This document shows positions 23,151-33,961 of a DNA stretch of 64,000 nucleotides, piece by piece. The stretch's first letter is position 1, and each line of letters opens with the position of its first letter. The DNA is from Pseudorasbora parva (lineage: Eukaryota > Chordata > Actinopteri > Cypriniformes > Gobionidae): positions 4,490,909-4,554,908 of the forward strand of contig NC_090187.1 of assembly GCF_024679245.1 (NCBI RefSeq), written 5' to 3'. The notes under the pieces were generated by a model. That model did not search any database and was not told where the DNA came from. It saw only the letters and a list, made by a program, of their open reading frames with translations. Made by a program: the position numbers and the translations under genes.

Positions 23151-24977
23151 AATTAGCTCAGGGATTGTCAGGGATTCAACTGTCTGGGTAGCGGTGGGAA
23201 GATTATTACACCAGTGACAGTGAACAAAAACATTATTTTATTTTATGTGATTCTTTTAATTGTGAATGAACTCCCAACAAGATATCCCAAGAGGCGAGAT
23301 GGGACGGGAAGAGCACTGGTTTGCGTCTGGTGAGGGATGGAGTTGGGGGTTGGTGGCAGGACTCTAACTCAATTTGGCCCCAATCTCAGTTGATCTCATC
23401 TTATTAGTGTCTCTGTCGTCTCAGTGTGCTGAAGCACATCAGGTTCTGTAAGGAATGTAAAGAGAGCACATGACGGTGGATTAGAGGAGGCTCATGAACT
23501 ACATGAATATGCACCTAATTCAAATAGGATGTGGATATCCCTTTAAGAATAATACATGGGCAGGAGGCATGTAGAATAAATTGAATATAATGTAGTTGTT
23601 TGATAAACATGAAAGATAAACCATTTAAAAAGAGTACAATATTTAAGTTAAGTAACCTCTGACATCACAATATTACATTTTATTTGGCATTGATTTTCTG
23701 TTTGATCGTCATGCTTTTTTTCTTTCTTTTCCCTGAAAAAGTATGTGAACCCCTTGCAGAATCTGTGAATAATTTTAACAATGAGATATCATACAAAATG
23801 CATGTTATTGTTTGTGTTGTGCTGTCCTGAATAAGACATTTTACATAAAATATGTTTACATGTAGTGCACAAGACTAAAACCCTGTTCAAAAGTTTATGA
23901 ACCCTTGATTCTTACAGTTTTTCTTATTGCTTTGGCTCAGTTCTTGAATGAGGCTTTTATTTCTAAAAAAAAACAAAAAAAAAACAAGTTCAGGTCTCTG
24001 AACAATTAGTTTCTGGTTCACATCAGAGTTTAAGCAATTTATATGCGTTTTGGCACGTGTGCAAAAGAGTAAGAACAAGAGGACACTTGTCTACAATTTG
24101 CACAATAAATAAATTCACATGGCTTAGATCAAATCTGATGAGTATAATTTCAGTGAAACTGTCAGATTCTTCACAAAAAACATTGTTTCATCGTGTGAGC
24201 CTCCAAATGCAAAATGATCTATTCAATTAACAAAATCAGTCAGACATGCATGTATTTTACTTAAAAACACATGACTTTTCATACATAATAATATTGTGAG
24301 GGTAAATCTGAAAAGCACAACCATAGTTATGTATAAATATATAATCAAATCAAAAACGTGAAATATGTAACAATCGATCTGTTCATTCTACATACATAGG
24401 AGAGCACATCAACCTCATGCTGGTGGCAGAGAAGCAGTATTTAGCTAAATCAGGGAGATTTTTCCCCTGGTGCATTTTAAGGGAAAGCAGCAGATGTGAT
24501 ATTGATGAAAATATTTGACCATATTTCAACAGAAGTGACTGGATGTTCACCAAGAATAATTTTATTTTGTGTTTTGTTTTTCATGGATGGCATTTTGTGG
24601 TAAATTTCTGTTCAGTATGTGAGTTACATTTAAAAGACTTTAAATTTAAATGACAATTTATGGTTTCAGTTTTATTTATAAAATAAATATTTTTCTGTGT
24701 TACTACAACACAAATTCTTTGCAGTAAAATCTTCACTTACTGTAAGCTTTGTAACATTTTGGTATAGTACAAGAAGCACTAAGTGTCCTCAAAAACGTAG
24801 AACATGCATGAAATTTGTATATAACAATAATTTTCATGCTTGACTGCCATGGTGAAAAAACATATGCAGCATAGAGTCAGTTCTGGCAGGTCAAGTTAGT
24901 CAAGCTCCAGCTGACTGTTAGCTGATCACAACTAACTATGGGAATATGATTTCCTATCACAGCATATATAAGCTCCT
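23151..24977. other. AT-rich non-coding stretch
   Basis: Around 23740-23910 there are CCCCTTGCAGAATCTG and GTTCAAAAGTTTATGAACCC, related to the MITE at 18361-18506. Nothing else is recognised and no exon is supported. Confidence 0.4.
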
Positions 24978-25113
24978 TTAATATTATCAGCAGCTATCGC
25001 ATTTCTCTGGAGCTAATTACCCTCCTCCATCCCCAGCTCCTCCTCTTGTCCAAGCAGGATTTGATTGGTTGTAGGGTTGTACATTTTAATATTGGCATTA
25101 ATATTATCAGCAG
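24978..25113. repeat. small insertion flanked by perfect 16-bp direct repeats
   Basis: TTAATATTATCAGCAG occurs at 24978-24993 and again at 25098-25113, enclosing 104 bp. The enclosed sequence has CCTCCTCCATCCCCAGCTCC, similar in flavour to the LINE tail near 18775. The long target duplication fits retroposition. Confidence 0.5.
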
Positions 25114-25310
25114 TACATGTTGGTTCTGTTTTGTTTACCCTAGAGGAGTTTATCACTGCTCTCCCTGCTCAAATGCTCGGCTGCATGGATGAGAGAGACA
25201 GAGAGCCAATCCAAACGATATGCTAATTGTCTATAATCTTTGACAATAGTGGTCCTGACAGAACTAAACATTTTGCCTAGTGCGGTTCACAGGATGATAA
25301 AAACATTTCA
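25114..25310. other. short non-coding spacer
   Basis: Nothing recognised. Confidence 0.4.
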
Positions 25311-25603
25311 GGTTATGTATATAACCCATGTTCCCTGAGAGGGAACGAGCACTGCTTCAGAACGTCAAATTAGGGATGCTCCCTAAGCATCAGTGTATCT
25401 GAAGTCTAAATGAAACTAGTCCATTCCTGATTGGTTCTGTGTCATGACGTAGATGTGAGGCCATACCCGGAAGCTATAAAGGGGAGACCGGCGCATAGTA
25501 GCGTAAATTATCGCGATGAAGCAAACGCTCCAGGCGATAGGCGGTGTGGCGACGAGACGCAGTGCTCGTTACTTCTCAGGGAACATGGTTTATATACATA
25601 ACC
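25311..25603. repeat. inverted arms at the DIRS 3' terminus
   Basis: GGTTATGTATATAACCCATG and TTCCCTGAGAGGGAACGAGC at 25311-25350 are repeated inverted at 25559-25603. The loop is about 200 bp and contains a TATAAAG (25476). DIRS elements have inverted terminal repeats and an internal complementary region; this pair probably represents them. Confidence 0.65.
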
Positions 25604-25672
25604 CGAGACATTCCCTAAATCGAGGGAACTTTGCACTGCGTCGGAATGGCGAATTTTGGGAATGAGTAGCCA

Positions 25673-26641
25673 CTAGGCCACAGTGAGGGTATGCCTGCCA
25701 TATTGTGAGGCTGAAAACCAGGCACAATTAGGACTGAAGCACCCTGGCGCCGGGTGTTGCAGGGAGGTGTAACTGTAGAATCTAATAAATGTGTGCTGAG
25801 TGACCAATCCAGCCGCTTCGCAGATGTCCTGCATCGGGACTCCAGAGGGGAGGGCCACAGAGGAGGCCATGTCCCTGGTGGAATGGGCCCTTATGGCTAT
25901 AGTTGAAGGCAAATTGCGCACCTGATATGCCATGGCTATAGCCTGAACAATCCATTTACAAATGATAGGGGTAGATGCAGGCAACCCTTTCTTGGGTTAG
26001 CCAAAACACAATAACAGCTGATCTGATTTCCTCCACTGCGGTGACCTTTCCAAATATATCATCAGGGCCCTGACTGGGCTCAAAAGGAAAAGCCTCCCTT
26101 CTTCCACTGTCACATGGGGTGGGGGATGAAACGCCTGAAGAACCAAGGACCTGACCACACTAGATGGCACCTTAGGCACATAGCCCGGCCTAGGGTGTAA
26201 GATGGCTTTAACTCCACTAAGGGCAAACTCCAGGCAAGTCGGCATAACCGCCAAGGCCTAGAGGTCCCCCACTCTTCTCAGAGAAGTGATTGCCAGGAGA
26301 AATGCCACTTAAAGGGTCAGGTTCTTAGGCTCTACCGACACCAGTGGCTCGAAGGGGGCCTCAACCAACCCTTCAAGAACCACCGCCAGATCCCAGGTAG
26401 GAACTCTGGTACGAGCTACAGGCCTCATCCTCCAAGCCCAACAGAGGAAACATACAATTAAATGGTGCCTACCCAAGGGCCCATCACTCACAGGAGTGTG
26501 GAAAGCTCCATTAGCAGCCACGTACACCTTGAGTGTAGATGGGGTAAGCCGAGAAACGATCTTGGAGGAACTCCAGCACTCAAGCCACAGGGCAGTTAAC
26601 TTGGTCCACCTCACGCTCTCTACATCAAGTGGCAAACACAT
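25673..26641 (-). pseudogene. DIRS tyrosine recombinase, decayed
   Basis: The N-terminal part reads LTPSTLKVYVAANGAFHTPV and LGRHHLIVCFL; the catalytic part reads SLRRVGDL, RPGYVPKVPSS, HPPPHVTVEEG, LSPVRALMIYLERSPQWRKS, IRAHSTRDMASS and THTFIRFYSY-like (seen as QHTFIRFYSY). The catalytic Arg, H-x-x-R and Tyr (codon 25775-25777) are all still readable. Stops after NLTL (26309), before ALAVMP and after CFG (25997) break it into three frames. In an active element this enzyme would insert the circular cDNA. Confidence 0.85.
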
Positions 26642-26699
26642 TCCACTTGAGGCTGTGCAATCTCCTTGTAGACGGAGCCCTAGAACTGAGTAAGGTCTC

Positions 26700-28000
26700 T
26701 TTAGGGGCCAGACCCAAAGGTTCCATGTTTCTGGCCGGGGGTGAAATATTGTGCCCCCCGCCTGCGATAGGAGGTCTTTCCTCAGCTATGATGTCCGAGA
26801 ACCATACTCAAGTCGTCCAACAAGGAGCTACCAGGAGAAGACTGATTCTTCATTGCCGGACTCTCTCCAGGACCCCTAGGAGCAAAACAATCGGGGGAAA
26901 TGCATACAGATGCCGCCTTGGCCACGTCTGCACCATGGCATCCAACCCCAGTGGGGCTGGATGCGTAAGGGAAAACCACAGTGGACAGAGGGACGTCTCT
27001 CGAGATGCGAACAGATCCACTTCCACTGGGCCGAACCTTTTGCATATGGACTCCACCACCTTGGGGCAACTCCCCGGACCTTGACAGGATGTCAGCCCTC
27101 TGATTCCCCAGGATGTACATTGCCCTGAGGCATAACAATTTCTCTTTTGACCACAGGCCAATGAGATGCACCAGTCTGCACAGAGGACGTGATCTCAACC
27201 CCCCGGCAATTCAGATATGACACGGCTCTTGTATTGTCCATGCGAACCAGAACATGATGGCCGCGGAATTCTGGGAAAAAAAACTTTGAGGAGCTTTGTA
27301 GAACACCATCATCTCCAGACAATTTATGTGCCAAGAAGAATGACGGTCCCCCCAAGGACCTCTTGCAAAGCGGCCTTCCATGACCGTGCCCCAACCAGTG
27401 AGGGAGGCATCTGTTGAAACGGTTTTCCAGCAACAAGGTGCTCCCAGCACTGGCCCCTGGGACAGAAACCAAAGCCTTCTTCCATATGACTAAAGAACGG
27501 AGACATCTGCGTGTTACCCTGATCATACGGAACGGGTTCCCTTTGGGGGAAAACCCCTTGGTTTTCAGCCACCACTGTAGGGCCATCATGTGCCACAGGC
27601 CCAACAGAATCATGTTGGACATGGCCGCTAAATGTCCCAACATCTTCTGGAAGTGCTTCAATGTGATGCTGTGGCCCAACCTTATCCTTGAGACCATCGC
27701 CAGAATGGTCTCGACTCACGCGGGAGATAATTGTGCCCGCATCAACATCGAATCCCATATTATCCCCAGAAAACTTACTTCTTGTTCCATTACCCGAACC
27801 CGCTCTGGTACCACTGCAGTCCCCATCACCCCGTTGAACATCAGTAGGGGGTAACTGAACTGCAGTCTGTACCCTATTTCTACAGTACGCAGGAACCATG
27901 TGTGACATATTTGGAAGGCACTCCCATGCGCCGAGCTAATCTACTAAGGGAATCACCCTTTCGAGGCTGACCTCGGGTATTAACTCTGTCTCGTTTACAG
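26700..28000 (-). pseudogene. DIRS reverse transcriptase/RNase H, RT palm deleted
   Basis: The frame starts SLERVIPLVD, stop, LGAWECLPN and runs to FNGVMGTAVVPERV and VMEQEVS. It then joins directly to FLGIIWDSMLMRAQLSPA at about 27772. The part that should lie between, including the catalytic Y-x-D-D of the palm, is absent. Beyond it come LKHFQKMLGHLAAMSN, QWWLKTKGFSP and the RNase H motifs STDASLTGWG, NCLEM and LVRMDNTRAVSYLN, so the acidic triad is visible. GNQRADILSR and VDLFASRETSLCPLWFSL follow. Frameshifts near 27450 and 27150 split the sequence. Confidence 0.85.
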
Positions 28001-28016
28001 CTCCCTGAAGCGGATA

Positions 28017-28539
28017 CCCGTTTTTTATAATTAAAAGTTCATGAACTGACAAAAAAATGTTTATACTGTTGTCTGAGGTCAACTAATGACGTTCAAGTGG
28101 TTTTTACATTCAAAAACATCATAACTAATAAGAAATAGGCTATTTTTCTCCTTTTGATGGGCATGCTGCACTGGAGACTTTGGAGGATTGGATAAGATTT
28201 GCATATTTAATGAGCTTTAGCTCCTGTCATATCGAAGCCACTGTACATTTCAGTTCACATGAGGAATGAGGGAGGAATTGTTTTGAATGCGGCACTGGAA
28301 TGATTCTCTCAACCACAGGGCTTGTAAACGTCTTTAACAAACAAACACAATGATTTATTTCTCATCCACTCGCGATTGATTGGACTATTATTTTTGTATT
28401 ACATGGCCCGCCCGATCGGTCAATATAAGCGCGAACCGTGAGCGCCCTTCAAATGTCAAGTCAAGAGAGAGTATATCGCAGATCAAGAAATTTATATTAT
28501 TTCACTATTTGAGATTAATTGGCTTGCTGACTGGCTTAC
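28017..28539. other. non-coding sequence between two elements
   Basis: A locally CpG-richer patch occurs at 28400-28450 (GGCCCGCCCGATCGG). It may belong to the next repeat, but no end could be defined. Confidence 0.35.
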
Positions 28540-29083
28540 GTTTGGGTACCCTGTCTGGAAAACACATAGCCCGGGATGTTGGGCTTTGCGAGGCCTGACC
28601 CATACATGTCTGAGTCCAGCATGCTAAAGGTATGTTCTGTTAGACACGTACACATAATCAAAACAATCTATAACAATGCAATACTATTACATTTATATAC
28701 AAAACATGTTTTACTCACATAAGTGTGTTGCACCATTCCTGTCAGATCCTATTTTTTAAAAAAATATCTCATTTTAATCTCAATATGTCTACAATTCCAG
28801 CATTGACCTGAGTCGACTTGTTGTTGGCTAGCTAGGCCGATCAACTACATGAGTTGGTGGGCGGGGCTTCTGAATTAGACACGCTATGAGGCGTGTTTCG
28901 CCACGCGATGACATAAAGATGCGCACATGATCGTTTTCTGGGTCTGGTGTACATAAAAGCTTTTCATTGACTAACAATGAAGCTTTCAGCTCTGAAACTT
29001 ACAGTATATTCTTATATTACCATGACCTTTTATATATCAAAATCACGAGGGAAAGCTGATTTCTCAATTCATCACCCCTTTAA
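28540..29083 (-). mobile_element. THAP-related TTAA-ended repeat, internally deleted copy
   Basis: It matches 39575-40332 through GCCCATACATGTCTGAGTCC-type sequence, AGACACGTACA, GTTGTTGGCTAGCTAG, GGTGGGCGGGGCT and CTCAATTCATCACCCCTTTAA. The right end has TTAA at 29080-29083. Compared with the other copy it lacks the roughly 200-bp THAP-coding segment, replaced near 28750-28800 by AT-rich sequence. Confidence 0.7.
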
Positions 29084-30865
29084 AAAATGCTTGAAACATT
29101 CAATGATGCTCCAGAAGGAAACACGATGCATTAAGAGCTGGGGGCTGAATTTGAAGATCAATGTAAATTGTGCTTAATTTGTCTTCCGGGAAATATGTAT
29201 GTTTCTTCTGTTGCTTACGAAGGGCAGTAATGCATGTAACCATGTATTATAATGCATATTATTCAGACAGCAAAGCTGACTTGTGTATTAAGTATACTGA
29301 TATAAAATGGTGCAGGTAATATGAAAGGAAGATGGTTTTCTATTAGATTAAAAGGTGCTGGGTGCAAATGTGCAGTGACCCAGACCCTGCTCTATTAAAA
29401 TGAATGGGAATGCTCTTTGCTGATCCATAAACAAACAAAATGATGTGGATCAATAAGCCATGTGGCCACTGAGGCCTTGAGCCACTGTCCATAAATCTCA
29501 GAAGGCCACCCGTTCATTAAATTATAAAAGATCCATGAGCCATGAAATTCTGAGGCCGAAAGATCCCACTGGTGCCTAAAAATAGACTTCTACAGACTTT
29601 TCTATCCGTATTGTTTCTTCAGAAGCCTTTTAACTTTGTCTCAGTCCCAGAGGTCACGAAAGACATGCATTCTCCTTCCCTCAGTGCAAATGTGTCTCTT
29701 TTCGTTTTCTTGTCAGAATAATGCTCACACGTCTATGAAAGATGTCACGGAGAGAGGTGTGTGCGTGCTGGAAGAGACAGGAAGCCTTCGCAGCGGCACG
29801 ACCGGCTCTTGACGGTATACACATCTCACAATTAGCATCATGAAGCCGCTTGTGGCATGTAAGGAAAAAAGGGCTCGAAACTAAAATAGATCCCTGGGAC
29901 TTTTTAAAAAATCATTGCCTTTGCACTTAGGAAAGATTACGTTTTCATGCGTGGAAAGAGTTGCCTAACATTACTGACTCATGAAGGGGTCTTCATCTAA
30001 ACATTAACACATAAACACACACTCACAAGTCATTGCTTGTATGTTAAATCAAAAAGCAATTGACTCACTCTCCCTTTTTAAATAGACAGAAGGCCAAAGT
30101 CATTGTGCTACAATGTGGCACAATGTATTCCAAACCAATCGGTTTTAAAAAGCTTGTTCCACCCGGATGAGTTTTTGGGACCTGCGATATAAATATCAAC
30201 CATCTGTGTGGCCATCTACATTCAGATGCTACATCAAGTGCAAAGGCCAAACCACCCAACACCCTCATATTGCTCCTCCATTTTGTGACCTGAACTATTT
30301 TCATAGTCTCTGTTCCTGCTTTTTCCTCGAGGCAGGATATTTCAAGACTTATTGGTTTTGAAGAAGCTCTTGAGTTGTTCCCATGTGTTGTGTAGAGTAA
30401 TGTTTTGAGAGTGGCTGGACTTTAAGACATCATCCGTGCATCCAGTGAGAGTGCAATCAGTTTTGTAATCGATTTACTCAAAATGGAAATGCAATAATCC
30501 ATAGAAATTATGAAGATACACGCAAAATCCAAATATGACAGTCACAGATTCAAGTCAGCTAATTACATGCTAAAAATGGCAAGTGAAAAGCGATTATCTC
30601 AGTAGTGTTTATCTGGTACAAAAACACTGAGATTCTCAATTAGGACAGATTAGGGCTAAATTGAAAATGAAAAAAATAAATAATAATAATCTAAAACTGA
30701 AAACATGCTAAATAGAAGCAGTATTTTTAAAAAGTAAAATACCAATGGGAGAAATTCTAGACCCTCTGGTGCATCATTCTTGCATGATGGTCAAAATGTG
30801 TAATATTTTTACTAAAAAAAAATGTATTAATACTTTGTACTTTTAGGGGATTTTATTATGCTAAA
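29084..30865. other. non-coding stretch, nothing recognised
   Basis: No transposon ends, tracts or plausible exons are seen; small frames at 30065-30361 have no domain. Confidence 0.4.
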
Positions 30866-31192
30866 TTAGGTCCTTCTCAAAAAATTAGCATATTGTGATA
30901 AAGTTCATTATTTTCCATAATGTAATGATACAAATTAAACTTTCATATATTTTAGATTTATTGCACACCAACTGAAATATTTCAGGTCTTTTATTGTTTT
31001 AATACTGATGATTTTGGCATACAGCTCATGAAAACCCAAAATTCCTATCTCAAAAAATTAGCTAATTACCTGAAATATTTCAGTTGGTGTGCTATAAATC
31101 TAAAATATATGAAAGTTATTTTTTTTTATTATTACATTATGGAAAATAATGAACTTTTATCACATATGCTAATGTTTTGAGAAGGACCTGTA
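30866..31192. mobile_element. MITE made of the inverted ends of the Tc1 family at 33962-35357
   Basis: The left arm (TAGGTCCTTCTCAAAAAATT onward, about 195 bp) and the right arm ending GAGAAGGACCTGTA are inverted copies. Both match the terminal repeats of the Tc1 element 3 kb downstream: ACTGAAATATTTCAG, TTTTATTGTTTTAATACTGA. There is no transposase segment. The TA at 31191-31192 fits the Tc1 target. Confidence 0.9.
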
Positions 31193-33515
31193 TATATATA
31201 TGTAACTGATGTCACATATGAACTACTTTGATGATGTTTTTGTTCCCTTGACATGGACAGTAAAGTGTGCATATACTTGGACACGCTCTCGGACTAAATA
31301 TAAAATATTTAAAATATAAAAGTCTTACGGGTGTGGAACAACATTAGGGTTGGTCATTAATTACATACATTTCATTTTTGGGTGAACTAACCCTTTAAGA
31401 ATGGCTCCACCTCAAAAACTGGCACTCAAACAAATCAATTACTATTACTAACTTGGGTTTTCTGAGTAAACAAGGAATATGTGAATAGCACAGATTGCTA
31501 GATTTTTACAATTAAGTTAATACATTAAGTAAAGTTAACTAAAAAGTGTTTTACAGTGGAGGACTGATTATGTTTTGACGCATTATTTACATTTTGAAAA
31601 ATAAAATGGGGAAAAAAAGCGTTGCATAGTGTACCTTTAAAACAAATGTAAGTACTAATGCTTCTTATGGGTGTATTTGCATATACTGTATGTGATGGCA
31701 TATTTAGTTTGTAAAGCTATATCAGCAGATACTTCATGTACCAGTAAAAAAAAAAGAGTATTTATGACTTTCTTTTTTATGTAATGAAATACTTATTAAA
31801 AACAATGACTTCTTACAAAAAAAACTGTTAAGCATTGGTGTTCCACAGAAGAAAAATTAAACGTACACAGGATTGGAATAAGATTTTTTGAATTTCTGTT
31901 TATTAGGTGAGCTATGCCTTTAAGAGAGTAGGCCTGCTACTTTTAGTGAGTTACTCAGGAACACTGCAGGAGAAGCCTTAAAGGCACAGGACTCTAAAGG
32001 AAAATAAAATAATAGCCTACTAAATGTTACAGTTGAAAGTAAAAAGTTGTGTTGAAAGTAACTACTGAACAAAATGTTTGATTTGCGAATGAGAGTGTGT
32101 CCTTGGGTCTGTCACTATGTTAGGGAAAAAAATCATTCTATGTCTGTAGTCGTGTAGGGAAATTAGAGAATAGAAATGGGCTTCTTATTCCACACAGCTT
32201 AAACAAAATGAAAGGGAGCTTCACAGAATACATCACAGGCTGCTTTCTTCCTACAAAGCTATGTGATTAAGAAGATGGAAAACAATTTCCCATGCAGACC
32301 ATAATAAATCCTTTCCAAAGAAAAAGAAAGAAAAAAAAGTCCCATGTGACAAGAGCTTAAAAATAGCCTCCGGTGTTCAATTCATGTTAAATAAGGAGGA
32401 CATAGATGCCGAAATAGATACTTGTGATATGTGATGATACTCCTAGCCGTTACTCTGTTTATAATGGCCCGATGAAAGACAATCCTCAGAAGAACTGTAG
32501 ACAAGGTCAAAATGAACCTGGTGTGTGTTTATGTGGGTGGGTGGGTGCATACATACAGCATGTATATAATCACTCATGCTTTTACGTGCATGTATATGTC
32601 CAGGCCTCATGCAGTGCTGGCCAGTAGTTTAGAGAGGTCAGTGCTTCTCTGTGTGCCTTGAGACCGCTGTGTTCACCGCTGTGTTCTTCTCTCCATTCAG
32701 CTTGTTTGCCTTTCTCAGCCTGTTCTTGCTCAAACCTTCCATCTCAATTCTCATAGAAAGAGAATAAATAAATCACCAGCCCAAACTGCCTTGAAGGGAA
32801 TGTGGTAGTGTGGGAAGTTAGTTCTCTCAGGAACACGTTGAATACAGATCAAAGCTGGATTCTATGTAATGTCATTGAGCTCATCATGTGCTGAATGAAC
32901 TGTGACTATCATTACAAAAATACAAGAGAGAGCTGCATCATAACTCTCATCGCTTTGGTGCCGCAGTAAAAAAAAAAAAATCTCTCTATTCTAGCATAAT
33001 ATGCTACGGACAATAAGCCATATTAGAGAATAGATCATTGAAATGACACAAATAAAGTATTCTATTTTACACTATACTATTTTAAAAAGCTGATATTGAT
33101 AATTATGAGCAAATTATTCATGAGGATTTGACACACGATTGGACTAAAATCTATATGTAGTCTATATGTAGTATCTATGTCTTAATATGGAAAATCTTCA
33201 TGATTAATGCAATTAGCAACTATATATTTCACAATCAGGACGAGGCTGATAATGGAAGGGCAATTAAGTTATCAATTATGTTAAGTAATCAAACACTGAT
33301 TTAGCAAAGCAACTTATGTTTAATTTATTCACACCATTGATTGGGATCAAACAAGCAGAAAAAAAGTCTGATAAAGCCACACTTTTCAATAGAACAAACG
33401 CAAAATATTTTATATAAGTTACACATATTCTTACATATATTTAGTAATAACAGTAAATTATGCATAATAACAAGCAACTAACCCTAAAGCCCAACCCTAA
33501 GAATATAATGTTAAT
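31193..33515. other. AT-rich stretch with solo transposon ends
   Basis: Two solo ends of the TTAA family occur: GGGTGAACTAACCCTTTAA at 31380-31398 and GGTGAGCTATGCCTTTAA at about 31906-31923. Small frames (32424-32627) have no domain. No gene is supported. Confidence 0.45.
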
Positions 33516-33715
33516 GGTAACACTTTACTGTGTCCTTATTACATATTTTACATACTTACCATAGTAATCATGCATATTAGATGCAACTAACCCTCAACCA
33601 AACCCTAATCATACACTAACCCTATAGTAAGGACATGTTGTTAATTAATATTACTCAGTTCTTACAGTTAATATATAATCACACTGTAATTATGACACCT
33701 TAAAATACAGGGTAA
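33516..33715. mobile_element. short MITE with GGTAACACTTTA-type ends
   Basis: The left end GGTAACACTTTACTGTGTCC and the complement of the right end (TTTTACCCTGTATTTTAAGG) are degenerate inverted repeats of a common fish MITE. The interior has AACCCTAA words. Non-coding. Confidence 0.5.
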
Positions 33716-33961
33716 AACTGTAGTAACTATAAATTATGCAGAATCATATGCAGCCGGTGGGTGGGGAACATGTGGGTGGTGGTCTAGCTCCGCAAGACTC
33801 TAGCTCTGCCCAAGGCCCCTGTTCCGCCCAAGACTGTAGATCTGCCCATAAAGACTCCTGACCCGGCATGGCCGCCCTCAGCTCCACCTTAACGGTCCCC
33901 AGCCAGCCAGGTCCTGCTCCAACTCCCAGGACTAAAGGGTGCCTGCCCCCCCCCCCCCCCC
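33716..33961. other. GC-rich patch ending in a 16-base poly-C run
   Basis: 33760-33940 is unusually C-rich with repeated GCTC(C/T)GCCCAA-like words. It is followed by an uninterrupted poly-C run at 33946-33961 that abuts the truncated left end of the Tc1 element. Origin unclear; a collapsed repeat or assembly join is possible. Confidence 0.5.

Larger units (their letters stand above)
25311..28016 (-). mobile_element. DIRS1-like tyrosine-recombinase retrotransposon, deleted copy
   Basis: In minus-strand order it carries the start of a reverse transcriptase, an RNase H domain, the connecting VDLFASRET region and a tyrosine recombinase, then a terminal region with inverted arms (25311-25355 against 25559-25603). 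This order and the tyrosine recombinase define DIRS-type elements, which integrate without an integrase. The element is 5'-truncated near 28016, and an internal deletion removed most of the RT. Several stops and frameshifts confirm it is dead. Confidence 0.9.

Noticed and set aside
26629..27854. Plus-strand ORFs of up to 151 codons
   Set aside because: They are shadows of the minus-strand DIRS genes; only the minus translation shows RT/RNase H/recombinase motifs.
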